Assembly: GCF_002250655.1 (NCBI RefSeq)
Contig: NZ_NOZR01000037.1
Coordinates: 1-46,997 of the forward strand
Source: Mycolicibacterium sphagni
Lineage (GTDB): Bacteria > Actinomycetota > Actinomycetes > Mycobacteriales > Mycobacteriaceae
Reading direction: 5' to 3'
DNA length: 46,997 nt
This document shows positions 9,489 through 16,992 of this stretch, one piece after another; position 1 is the stretch's first letter, and the number at the start of each line of letters is the position of its first letter. Made by a program: the position numbers and the translations under genes. Under the pieces are notes generated by a model, which had not been told where the DNA came from, made no database searches, and saw only the letters and a program-made list of their open reading frames with translations.

Positions 9489-9540
9489 AGCTACCTACCT
9501 TTAAATGTCATTAAATGGATTCTATCAACATTTTATCGCT
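9489..9540 (-). promoter_or_regulatory. AT-rich hipBA promoter with two TTAAATG repeats
   Basis: This is one of the few AT-rich stretches in the window and lies immediately upstream of the HipB-like gene. TTAAATG occurs at 9501-9507 and again at 9511-9517, exactly 10 bp apart, so both copies lie on the same face of the helix. I infer that they are binding sites for the XRE repressor, giving autoregulation. The spacing to the start also leaves room for a -10 element. Confidence 0.5.
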
Positions 9541-9751
9541 AGTAAAGAGCGTGACAACCCCGGGCGAACGGCGGCTTCGCCCCGACTTTGGACTGCACTG
9601 CTCACGCTCTGACGATCGATTAATCCGATCTCCTATGGGCGTAGCACGGCGACGATCAGGCGCTGACAATCAGGAGTATCGCGGCATCACGATCGACTCA
9701 GTGAGGTCGCGGTGGGCTGAACGTCAATCCGGGGAGAAGGGCAGGTGCGCC

Positions 9752-9916
9752 ATGGATGCTCGCGGATCCTTTCCTGACTCGGACGTTCATGGAGAGGCCA
9801 TTGGCATTGTGATGCCCGACGACTACGTGCTGCCGTATGAGGCCGACCGTGCTCTGATACGCGTAATACTGGCGGTACGGGGACGGAAGCTCCGAGGAGG
9901 CAAAGGAGTCGCGTGA
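9752..9916 (+). CDS. 54-aa protein coupled to the integrase, function unknown
   Basis: ATG 9752 has GGGGAGAAGG 11 bp upstream and the frame stops at 9916, where its TGA overlaps the integrase GTG in a GTGA. The protein is acidic in the middle (GIVMPDDYVLPYEADRAL) and ends in a basic tail (RGRKLRGGKG). I know no family for it. Its coupling to the integrase makes a recombination directionality factor or integrase partner worth considering, but small non-homologous RDFs cannot be recognised from sequence alone. The frame stays open upstream to 9515 but has no good start there. Confidence 0.6.
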   Translation: MDARGSFPDSDVHGEAIGIVMPDDYVLPYEADRALIRVILAVRGRKLRGGKGVA

Positions 9917-11559
9917 GCATCAGGTTCGCCTTTTATGGCCGAGTAAGCACCGAGGATGCTCAAGACCCTGAGGCGAGCCGTAGCTGGCAGAAGCGACGTG
10001 CCCTGGACCTAATCGCTCCGCACGGCGGAGTTCTCGTCGCCGACTACTTCGATATCGGGCAGAGCAGATCGCTGCCGTGGAAGCGCCGGCCGGAGGCTGC
10101 ACGCTTGCTTACGGATGTCTCCTCTCGGGAGCGTTCGTTCGATGCTGTGGTGATTGGGGAGCCGGCCCGTGCCTTCTACGGCCCACAGTTCGCGCTCACG
10201 TTCCCAGTGCTTACCCACTACGGAGTGGGTTTGTGGGTGCCGGAGGTCGGGGGCGCCGTCGATCCGGGCTCGGAGGCGCACGACCTGGTGATGACTCTCT
10301 TCGGCGGCATGAGCAAGGGGGAGCGCGCGCGGATCCAGATGCGTGTGCGCATGGCGATGTCGGCGCTGGCACAGGATTCCTCCCGATATCTCGGTGGTCG
10401 GCCGCCGTATGGTTACCGGCTGGTCGATGCGGGTCCGCACCCCAACCCGGCCAAAGCGAATCTCGGTCAACGGATTCACCGCCTCGATCCGGACCCGGTG
10501 ACTGCTCCGGTCGTCGAGCGGATTTATCGCATGTACGCCGAGGGGGCCGGTTTACGTTTTATTGCCCAGCAACTCACAGATGAAGGAGTGCCCTCGCCGA
10601 GTCAGTACGACCCGGCACGGAATCGTCATCGCGACCCGCGCGGCTGGTCCCATTCGGCGATCAGAGCCATGCTCGACAACCCGACATATCTGGGCACTCG
10701 GGTGTGGGGCAAGCAGGAGAAGTTCGAGGTCTTGCTGGACCCGGATGACGTCGCTGCGGGGTACGAGACGCGGATGCGGTGGCGTGACGCGGGGGACTGG
10801 ATCGAACCGAACCAACGCACGCACGAGGCGTTGATATCGGACGACCTGGCAGAGGCCGCCCGGCTTCGGACCCGCGCCCGCAGGGGGCCAAGTCGAGTAT
10901 CCAATAGGGAATCGACTGTGCCGTACGCGCTGCGCGGCCTGCTGTTCTGTGCAGCGTGTGGACGACGTATGCAGGGAGCGGACCGCTCCGGCAAGCGATC
11001 AACACGAATTCTGTACCGGTGCGAGCTCGGTAAATCGCGTTCTGTCCCTGTCGATCTCACAGATCACCCCCGCACCGTCTATGTGCGTGAAGACGACGTG
11101 ACTGCGCGGCTTGACCCATGGATCGCCAGTCTCGCCGATCCGGAGCATCTCGCTCGTGGGCAGGATGCGGACGCGGCTGGGACTGCTCGCTATGCGGTGT
11201 TGCGACGCCAACTCGGCGAGGTGAACCGCAAGATCGCGGCACTCGTAGCCGCGGTGGAGTCTGGTGTGGCCGTCGAGGAGCTGAAGGGTGCGTTGTCTCA
11301 GCGCAGTGCTGAGCGCGACGAACTGAAGGCACAGCTTGAACGCACTGAGCGACCGCACGTCATGACTGCCGCCGAGATAGAGGGTTTGATCAAGGAATTG
11401 GGTGGTCTCTGCGCGGTCCTGGATGCTGCGACTCCGGCCGAACGTGCCGAGGTTTACGTCAGCTTGGGTCTGCGTCTGGAGTATGACCCGCACCTACGTC
11501 AGGTCACTGCGACGGCCGACCTAAGTCGTGTCGCTGGATGTGTCCGAGGGGGGACTTGA
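9913..11559 (+). CDS. Large serine recombinase (integrase)
   Basis: The 548-residue protein would integrate and excise the element by double-strand exchange through a phosphoserine link. The resolvase domain begins FAFYGRVST with the nucleophile at S12. The recombinase domain (about 150-280) contains GRPPYGYRLV and a typical WSHSAIRAMLDNPTYLG. A zinc-ribbon-like segment near 345 (LFCAACGRRM, then YRCELG) has only three obvious cysteines. A coiled coil lies at about 425-475. GTG 9913 follows AAAGGAG and overlaps the upstream small ORF. The last six codons and stop lie inside the tRNA-Leu gene on the opposite strand, so the C terminus is encoded by the attachment region itself. Confidence 0.93.
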   Translation: MSIRFAFYGRVSTEDAQDPEASRSWQKRRALDLIAPHGGVLVADYFDIGQSRSLPWKRRPEAARLLTDVSSRERSFDAVVIGEPARAFYGPQFALTFPVLTHYGVGLWVPEVGGAVDPGSEAHDLVMTLFGGMSKGERARIQMRVRMAMSALAQDSSRYLGGRPPYGYRLVDAGPHPNPAKANLGQRIHRLDPDPVTAPVVERIYRMYAEGAGLRFIAQQLTDEGVPSPSQYDPARNRHRDPRGWSHSAIRAMLDNPTYLGTRVWGKQEKFEVLLDPDDVAAGYETRMRWRDAGDWIEPNQRTHEALISDDLAEAARLRTRARRGPSRVSNRESTVPYALRGLLFCAACGRRMQGADRSGKRSTRILYRCELGKSRSVPVDLTDHPRTVYVREDDVTARLDPWIASLADPEHLARGQDADAAGTARYAVLRRQLGEVNRKIAALVAAVESGVAVEELKGALSQRSAERDELKAQLERTERPHVMTAAEIEGLIKELGGLCAVLDAATPAERAEVYVSLGLRLEYDPHLRQVTATADLSRVAGCVRGGT

Positions 11560-11600
11560 ACCCCCACGCCCGTTAATAGGGCACTAGCACCTCAAGCTAG
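11541..11600. other. Putative element/chromosome attachment junction at the tRNA-Leu 3' half
   Basis: The accessory segment on the left stops where the tRNA gene begins, and the integrase reading frame enters the tRNA by 19 bp. The tRNA is complete, so the element must have brought or preserved an identical 3' end. The exact crossover dinucleotide cannot be placed without the empty site. Confidence 0.5.
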
Positions 11601-11626
11601 CGCGTCTGCCATTCCGCCACTCGGAC
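11541..11626 (-). tRNA. tRNA-Leu (anticodon GAG)
   Basis: The minus-strand transcript folds into a full 86-nt class II tRNA. The acceptor stem is GTCCGAG/CTCGGAC with discriminator A, the D arm contains GGCGGAATGGCAGAC, and the anticodon stem GCTAG/CTAGC encloses the loop TTGAGGT, giving GAG, which reads CUC and CUU. The variable arm is long, as expected for Leu, and the T arm contains GGTTCAAGTCC. CCA is not encoded. The 3' half is overlapped by the integrase gene on the other strand. Confidence 0.95.
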
Positions 11627-11629
11627 ATC

Positions 11630-11650
11630 GCCCCTAAGACAGCCAGGGGC
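11630..11650 (-). terminator. Stem-loop between the lipoprotein gene and tRNA-Leu
   Basis: GCCCCT at 11630-11635 pairs with AGGGGC at 11645-11650 across a 9-nt loop. It lies between the stop of the lipoprotein gene (11697) and the tRNA 5' end (11626), both on the minus strand. A short terminator that separates the two is the simplest reading. There is no clear T-tract. Confidence 0.45.
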
Positions 11651-11696
11651 AGCTAAGGCTAACGGATCGGGGTCCGCAGCCCAAAACGAGCCCGAG

Positions 11697-12386
11697 CTAG
11701 GCCGTGGGCAGCCGTCCAGCGATCTCACCAGCGATCGCACTGGCCGCCGCCGTCGGGCCATCCAAGCTGCACGCCTCGACGTCCACCGCGACATTGCTGT
11801 GCACGGTCAACGCCCGCTGGCAGGCCCAGCGCTGCGGGCTCTGCTGCACTCGCGAGACCGCCAGCACATCGTTGTCGGTGCTGGTCTGGCCGACTGACCA
11901 CACCTGCGGCGGCCCGATCGGCTGGGCGTAGTTCAGCTGCCGGTTCGAGCAGGCGGCCCAGCCGCGCTGCGACGCGGTGAAGAATTTCGCGGCGGCCTCG
12001 GCGCTCGGGAACGACACCACGGCCTGCACGGCGTAGTGCGACCACTCCGGCGCGGTCGGCGGCTCCCGCAACACCTGGCCGTGGACGGCGGTCGACCCGC
12101 TGCTCGCGTACACCCCCTGTTGCGCTGCACCGGCGATGGCCAGGCAATTCACGTCCGCGAAGTGCGCACTGTCGTTCCACGGCTTGTTGACGTCGGTGGT
12201 GACCACCACGTCGTCGCTGGACAGGGCCGCGCCGACGTCAGGTGCCGGCAACATCAAGGTCGGCAGGGTATCGGGGGTGGTCAATGGCGCTTTTCCGACG
12301 GGCATCGCGGTCCCTGTCGTGATGGCCGAACAGCCGCTGACCGACAGGCACAGCGCCGCGGCGAGCACAGGGAGGCGGGGGGTCAC
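11697..12386 (-). CDS. Lipoprotein with PknH-like extracellular sensor domain
   Basis: The 229-residue precursor has a signal peptide ending in the lipobox SVSGC (Cys19), so it is predicted to be anchored outside the membrane. The mature part resembles the PknH C-terminal sensor domain family (PF14032) found in PknH and mycobacterial lipoproteins such as LppH, LpqQ and LpqA. The supporting pattern is conserved Cys residues (DVNCLA, WAACSNR, WACQRA, VEACSL) that can form two disulfides, plus the segment WSHYAVQAVVSFPSAEAAAKFF. No ligand is known for these proteins. It is the first gene on the chromosomal side of the tRNA and is divergent from the peptidase gene, with a 114-bp shared promoter region. 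Confidence 0.82.
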   Translation of the reverse strand: MTPRLPVLAAALCLSVSGCSAITTGTAMPVGKAPLTTPDTLPTLMLPAPDVGAALSSDDVVVTTDVNKPWNDSAHFADVNCLAIAGAAQQGVYASSGSTAVHGQVLREPPTAPEWSHYAVQAVVSFPSAEAAAKFFTASQRGWAACSNRQLNYAQPIGPPQVWSVGQTSTDNDVLAVSRVQQSPQRWACQRALTVHSNVAVDVEACSLDGPTAAASAIAGEIAGRLPTA

Positions 12387-12500
12387 CCGCTAAATCAAAC
12401 CCTATCTCGGCGTGTTGCGCGAGTGGTTGAAGGGAATCTTGTGGTAAAGCGCAACCTCCGCAGCTACGGGCCGGGCCCGCCAGTGGTAGGAAGGGGGACT

Positions 12501-13826
12501 GTGACTCAACCCGTCGACGAGGTCGTCGATCTCGTCAGCGCCCTGATCCGGTTCGACACCTCCAACACCGGGGAGCTGGCCACCACCAAGGGCGAGGCGG
12601 AGTGCGCGCTCTGGGTCGCCGAGCAGCTGTCGGAGGTGGGGTACGCCACCGAGTACGTCGAGTCGGGCGCACCGGGCCGTGGCAATGTGTTCGTCCGTCT
12701 CCCCGGCGCCGACCGCACCCGTGGTGCGTTGCTCATTCACGGCCACCTCGACGTGGTGCCCGCCGAGCCGGCCGACTGGAGCGTCCATCCCTTCTCCGGC
12801 GCGGTCGCCGACGGCTATGTCTGGGGTCGCGGCGCGGTCGATATGAAGGACATGTGCGGCATGATGATCGCCGTCGCCAGGCACTTCAAACGGGCCGGCA
12901 TCGTCCCGCCGCGCGATCTGGTCTTCGCGTTCGTCGCCGACGAGGAACACGGCGGTACCTACGGCGCGCAGTGGCTGGTGGACAACCGGCCCGATCTGTT
13001 CGAAGGCATCACGGAGGCCATCGGCGAGGTGGGCGGTTTCTCGCTCACGGTGCCGCACAAGGATGGCGGGGAGCGGCGGCTCTACCTGATCGAGACCGCG
13101 GAAAAAGGACTGTCCTGGATGCGGCTGACCGCCCGCGGTCGGGCCGGCCACGGCTCGATGGTGCACGACGACAACGCCGTCACCGCCGTCGCCGAAGCCG
13201 TTGCCCGGCTTGGCCGTCACCAATTCCCGTTGGTGCTCACCGATTCCGTGGAGCAGTTCCTCAAGGCGGTCAGCGAGGAGACCGGGTACAACTTCGACCC
13301 GGCCTCGCCGGATCTCGAGGGCACGATCGCCAAACTCGGTGGTATCGCCCGCATCGTCGGTGCGACGCTGCGCGACACCGCCAACCCGACCATGCTCAAA
13401 GCGGGTTATAAGGCCAACGTGATCCCGCAGACCGCCGAGGCGGTCATCGACTGCCGGGTGCTGCCCGGGCGCAAAGAAGCGTTCGAGCGCGAGATCGACG
13501 AACTGATCGGCCCTGACGTTACCCGCTCCTGGGAACGCGACCTGCCGTCTTACGAGACGACGTTCGACGGCGACCTCGTCGACGCCATGAACGACGCATT
13601 GCTGGCCGTCGACCCGGAAGCTCGAACCGTGCCCTACATGCTGTCCGGTGGAACCGACGCGAAAGCTTTTGCCCGCCTTGGTATTCGATGCTTCGGGTTC
13701 ATCCCGCTACGGCTGCCGCCGGAGTTGGACTTCGCCGCCCTGTTCCACGGCATCGATGAGCGGGTACCCGTAGACGCGCTGCACTTCGGCACCCAGGTGC
13801 TCGAGCACTTCTTGCAGAACTGCTGA
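12501..13826 (+). CDS. M20-family metallopeptidase, DapE/ArgE-like (Rv2141c type)
   Basis: The 441-residue protein has the M20 dizinc signature: HGHLDVVPA, then GRGAVDMKD, then DEEHGG with the catalytic Glu, and a late FHGIDERVPV His. A dimerisation lid insertion lies between about 200 and 320. GTG 12501 follows AGGAAGGGGG, which fixes the start; the frame is open much further upstream without good starts. In M. tuberculosis the equivalent protein is called DapE2, but true succinyl-diaminopimelate desuccinylase activity is doubtful because a separate DapE exists. It is probably a cytosolic dipeptidase or deacylase. The PEBP gene follows after 26 bp, suggesting an operon. Confidence 0.88.
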   Translation: MTQPVDEVVDLVSALIRFDTSNTGELATTKGEAECALWVAEQLSEVGYATEYVESGAPGRGNVFVRLPGADRTRGALLIHGHLDVVPAEPADWSVHPFSGAVADGYVWGRGAVDMKDMCGMMIAVARHFKRAGIVPPRDLVFAFVADEEHGGTYGAQWLVDNRPDLFEGITEAIGEVGGFSLTVPHKDGGERRLYLIETAEKGLSWMRLTARGRAGHGSMVHDDNAVTAVAEAVARLGRHQFPLVLTDSVEQFLKAVSEETGYNFDPASPDLEGTIAKLGGIARIVGATLRDTANPTMLKAGYKANVIPQTAEAVIDCRVLPGRKEAFEREIDELIGPDVTRSWERDLPSYETTFDGDLVDAMNDALLAVDPEARTVPYMLSGGTDAKAFARLGIRCFGFIPLRLPPELDFAALFHGIDERVPVDALHFGTQVLEHFLQNC

Positions 13827-13852
13827 GACGACAACGAAAGGAAGCCCGTCAC

Positions 13853-14383
13853 ATGGCATTTCCCTACAACCCCTACGAGTTCCTGCCCGAACTCCCCGGT
13901 TTCACGCTGACCAGCACCGACTTCGCCGACGGTGAGCCCTGGAAGAACGCTCAGGTGAGCGGCATCATGGGCGCCGGCGGTGAAGACGTCTCGCCGCAGC
14001 TGAGCTGGTCGGGATTCCCGGAAGAGACCCGCAGCTTCGCCGTCACCGTCTACGACCCCGACGCCCCGACCGCGTCCGGCTTCTGGCACTGGGCGGTGGC
14101 GAACCTGCCGGCCACCGTCACTGAGTTGCCGTCCGGAGTCGGTGATGGTTCGGTGCTGCCCGGCGACGCGCTGACCCTCGTCAACGATGCCGGCATCCGC
14201 CGCTTCCTGGGGGCCGCGCCGCCGCAAGGGCACGGCTACCACCGCTACTACGTCGCCGTGCACGCGGTGAAGGTAGAGAAGCTGGAGCTCTCCGAGGATG
14301 CCAGCCCGGCCTACCTTGGGTTCAACCTGTTCATGAATTCGATTGCCCGCGCAGTCATTCACGGCACCTACGAGCAGAACTGA
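13853..14383 (+). CDS. PEBP (YbhB/YbcL-like) protein, Rv2140c type
   Basis: The 176-residue protein is a phosphatidylethanolamine-binding protein homologue. It shows the family ligand-site motifs YDPDAPTASGFWHW (about 65-78) and GHGYHRYYVAVHAV (about 125-138). There is no signal peptide. The start ATG 13853 follows GAAAGGA at about 11 bp. The M. tuberculosis homologue (TB18.6) has been studied as a ligand-binding protein, but its cellular role is unclear. It sits between the M20 peptidase and two lipoprotein hydrolases on the same strand with gaps of 26 and 5 bp, so they are probably co-transcribed. Confidence 0.9.
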   Translation: MAFPYNPYEFLPELPGFTLTSTDFADGEPWKNAQVSGIMGAGGEDVSPQLSWSGFPEETRSFAVTVYDPDAPTASGFWHWAVANLPATVTELPSGVGDGSVLPGDALTLVNDAGIRRFLGAAPPQGHGYHRYYVAVHAVKVEKLELSEDASPAYLGFNLFMNSIARAVIHGTYEQN

Positions 14384-14388
14384 CCATC

Positions 14389-15921
14389 TTGGGGCACATC
14401 GGAAGTCAGCGCGTCGCACGGATCGGGGCGGTCATCGGGGCCGTACTGATATCAGGTTGCAGCACATCGATTGCGGGTCTGCCGGTGCCGGTGGGTCCGC
14501 CCATGGCTCAACCGGCGCCGGTGGAGTGGTCGCCGTGTCGCATGATCGGTGGCGATGGCGCCTCGCAAATACCGGCCGGTGCGCAATGCGGCGAGATCGA
14601 CGTACCCGTCGACTACGCCAAGGCCGACGGCCCCGTGGCGCATCTGGCACTGGTCCGTTTTCCGGCCACCGGTCAGAAGATCGGCTCCCTGATTGTCAAC
14701 CCTGGCGGTCCGGGTGAGTCAGGAGTCGACGCGGCGATGGATCTGGTGTCATCGCTGCCACCGGAGATCCGTCAGCGGTTCGACTTCGTCGGTTTCGACC
14801 CGCGGGGTGTCGGGTCGTCGGTTCCGGCGCTGTGGTGTAACTCCGATGCAGACAATGACGCATACCGCGCCGACCCCCAGGTCGACTACAGCCCGGCGGG
14901 CGTTGCGCACATCGAGAACATCGAGAAGCAGATCGCCCAGCGGTGCGTCGACAAGGTAGGCAAGGACTTCCTGGCCAACATCGGGACGGTCAACGTCGCC
15001 CGAGACCTCGATCGGCTGCGGGCGGCACTCGGCGACGACAAACTCACCTACCTGGGCTTCTCCTATGGCACGGAAATCGGCTCGGCCTACGCCGAGGCCT
15101 ACCCGGACAAGGTGCGGGCGATGATCCTCGACGGTGCCGTCGACCCGAACGCCGATCCGATCCAGGCCAATCTCGACCAGGACGCCGCCTTCCAGAAGGC
15201 CTTCAACGATTACGCCGCCGACTGCGCCAAGGCTCCCGGATGCCCGCTGGGCACCGATCCGGCCAAGGCGGTCGACGCCTACCACCACCTGGTGGATCCC
15301 TTGGTGGCCAAGCCCGTTCACACCGACGACCCTCGGGGACTGGGTTACGCCGACGCGATCACCGCCACCGTGATGGCACTCTATTCGCCGAGCTTGTGGC
15401 GGCATCTCACCGACGGGCTGACCGAGCTTTCCAAGGGACGGGGAGACACCCTGTTGGACATGGCCGACGCATACTGGAACCGCGACAGCCAGGGCCACTA
15501 CTCCAATTCCAACGACGTTCTGACCGCGGTCAATTGCGTTGACGAGCCGCCCAACACCGACCGAGCGAAGGCCATCGACGAGGATCGGCGGGGGCGGCAG
15601 CTGGCGCCATTTGACAGCTATGGAGCGTTCACCGGCAACGCGCCGCTGGACGCCTGCGCGTTCTGGCCGGTTCCGCCGACCAGCGGCCCACACACAGTGA
15701 GCGCGCCCGGTCTGCCGCCCGTGCTGGTGGTCTCCACGACTCACGACCCGGCGACCCCGTATCAGGCCGGCGTGGAGCTGGCCAAGCAGCTGGGTGGCGC
15801 CCTGCTGACGTTCAACGGCACGCAGCACACGGTGGTGTTTCAGGGAAACAAATGTGTCGACAAGTACGCGGCGACTTATCTGATCGATCTCACAGTGCCA
15901 CCGCAAGGCGCCACGTGCTGA
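14389..15921 (+). CDS. Secreted alpha/beta-hydrolase lipoprotein, Hip1/CaeA-like (TAP family)
   Basis: The 510-residue precursor starts at TTG 14389, 5 bp after the PEBP stop, and has a lipobox LISGC (Cys24). The hydrolase fold shows the oxyanion stretch NPGGPGESG, the nucleophile elbow GFSYGTE with S225, and a C-terminal TAP-like domain with D453 (THDPATPYQAG) and H480 (GTQHTVV), completing the triad. Its closest known mycobacterial relatives are Rv2223c and Rv2224c (CaeA/Hip1), cell-envelope serine proteases or esterases. It overlaps the next lipoprotein gene by 7 bp. The TTG start implies low or coupled translation. The substrate is unknown. Confidence 0.85.
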   Translation: MGHIGSQRVARIGAVIGAVLISGCSTSIAGLPVPVGPPMAQPAPVEWSPCRMIGGDGASQIPAGAQCGEIDVPVDYAKADGPVAHLALVRFPATGQKIGSLIVNPGGPGESGVDAAMDLVSSLPPEIRQRFDFVGFDPRGVGSSVPALWCNSDADNDAYRADPQVDYSPAGVAHIENIEKQIAQRCVDKVGKDFLANIGTVNVARDLDRLRAALGDDKLTYLGFSYGTEIGSAYAEAYPDKVRAMILDGAVDPNADPIQANLDQDAAFQKAFNDYAADCAKAPGCPLGTDPAKAVDAYHHLVDPLVAKPVHTDDPRGLGYADAITATVMALYSPSLWRHLTDGLTELSKGRGDTLLDMADAYWNRDSQGHYSNSNDVLTAVNCVDEPPNTDRAKAIDEDRRGRQLAPFDSYGAFTGNAPLDACAFWPVPPTSGPHTVSAPGLPPVLVVSTTHDPATPYQAGVELAKQLGGALLTFNGTQHTVVFQGNKCVDKYAATYLIDLTVPPQGATC

Positions 15922-16988
15922 TCAGGAAATCAGTCCTGCCCGCGTGTGCGGCGGCGCTCCTGGTGGCCGCATGTGGTTCGGCCCCAAGCAGCGCGCCACC
16001 GCCGGGTGCGCCCTCGAGTGTGCCCTCGAGCGCGCAGGCGGCGGGAACGTACAGCTCGTTCAGCCAGAGCTACACGGTGCCGTGGGTGGGGTCGCCGGAC
16101 TTCGCGAACCTGACCCGCACACTGAAGGTCGAGGCGTCGGTCAACGGCGGGACGGTGTCGCAGTTCACGGTCGACACCGGGTCGGTCGGTGTGGTGGTGC
16201 CGGCCGCCGAGGTGCCGAACATCCCGGCCGACGCTCCCGCGGGGCACCTCACCTACAGCTCCAGCGGCCTGGAGCTGGACGGGGTGTGGGCCACGCTCCC
16301 GGTGAGCTTCCCGCAGGCGGTCAACGCCGCCGGGGCCACTACTCCTGCGCGGGCGACCGTCCCGGTGCTGGCCGTGACCAGTTCGAAATGCCTTGGTGTT
16401 GGCGTGAATTCGCGCGGGTGCACAGGCGGAATCCCGCACATGATGGGCGTCGGCTTCGGTCGCGGACCGACCGCACATCCACCGACCTACAACCCATTCC
16501 TGAACCTCACCGAGATGGCGGCGGGCACGATGCGCCGCGGCTACCTCATCGGGCGTGGCGGGTTGTCGCTCGGGCTGACGGGGGCGAATGTCACCGGCGC
16601 GTGGACCATGCAGCAGCTGGCCAGTGCCGGTGCGCCGGCGCAGGGCGCCCACAACGACTGGATGACGCCGACGGGTGGCTTCCAATTGGGCTCCGGCCCA
16701 GCCCTTTCCGGCAAGGTGCTGATCGACACCGGCCTGCTGGACATGATCGTCGAGGGTGACGGCCTGCCGTCGAGCGGGATGGTGGCCCGCGGTACCGCCA
16801 TGACGATCACCGTCGGCGACCTGCACTACAGCTTCGCGGTGGGGGACGGCGGTGCGCAAACGCCGGCCGGTGTCCATCACGCGCTGGCGCGAAACGGGAC
16901 ATTCGTGAACACCGGTCTGCGGGCATTGGGGCACTACGACTTGCTGTACGACGCCGATGGCGGATTCCTGGGGCTGCGTCCCGAGTAA
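15915..16988 (+). CDS. Lipoprotein with pepsin-like aspartic protease signatures
   Basis: The 357-residue precursor begins at GTG 15915, overlapping the hydrolase gene by 7 bp. Its signal peptide ends in the lipobox LVAAC (about residue 16), followed by a Ser/Pro/Ala-rich linker. Two hydrophobic-D-T-G motifs are present, FTVDTGSVGVVV (D87) and VLIDTGLLDMIV (D271), 184 residues apart. That is nearly the spacing of the two catalytic Asp in pepsin-type bilobal enzymes. Two Cys (SSKC, RGCTGG) lie between them. Mycobacterial PecA/PE_PGRS16-type proteases have a similar domain attached to PE-PGRS regions. Here it would be anchored by lipid instead. Protease activity is inferred, not shown. Confidence 0.72.
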   Translation: MLIRKSVLPACAAALLVAACGSAPSSAPPPGAPSSVPSSAQAAGTYSSFSQSYTVPWVGSPDFANLTRTLKVEASVNGGTVSQFTVDTGSVGVVVPAAEVPNIPADAPAGHLTYSSSGLELDGVWATLPVSFPQAVNAAGATTPARATVPVLAVTSSKCLGVGVNSRGCTGGIPHMMGVGFGRGPTAHPPTYNPFLNLTEMAAGTMRRGYLIGRGGLSLGLTGANVTGAWTMQQLASAGAPAQGAHNDWMTPTGGFQLGSGPALSGKVLIDTGLLDMIVEGDGLPSSGMVARGTAMTITVGDLHYSFAVGDGGAQTPAGVHHALARNGTFVNTGLRALGHYDLLYDADGGFLGLRPE

Positions 16989-16992
16989 GCCG

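Larger units (their letters stand above)
1..11559. mobile_element. Right part of an integrative mobilizable/conjugative element at tRNA-Leu
   Basis: The segment combines a MobF relaxase, an HTH protein, a HipBA toxin-antitoxin pair and a large serine integrase that ends inside a tRNA-Leu gene. To the right of the tRNA the gene order becomes mycobacterial core. This is what an element integrated at a tRNA 3' end looks like. I found no second copy of the tRNA 3' end further left, so the left boundary is outside the window or lost. No type IV secretion or replication genes are visible here. It may be an integrated plasmid, an IME, or the end of a larger ICE. The boundary at 1 is only the window edge. 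Confidence 0.7.

Noticed and set aside
9515..9751. Upstream extension of the 54-aa ORF to give 133 residues
   Set aside because: No ribosome site before 9515, the extension begins in the hipBA promoter, and its composition is irregular. ATG 9752 has a good ribosome site.
14749..15906. 385-codon frame antisense to the Hip1-like gene
   Set aside because: Repetitive Val/Gly/Arg composition and no ribosome site; the forward gene has a full catalytic triad.
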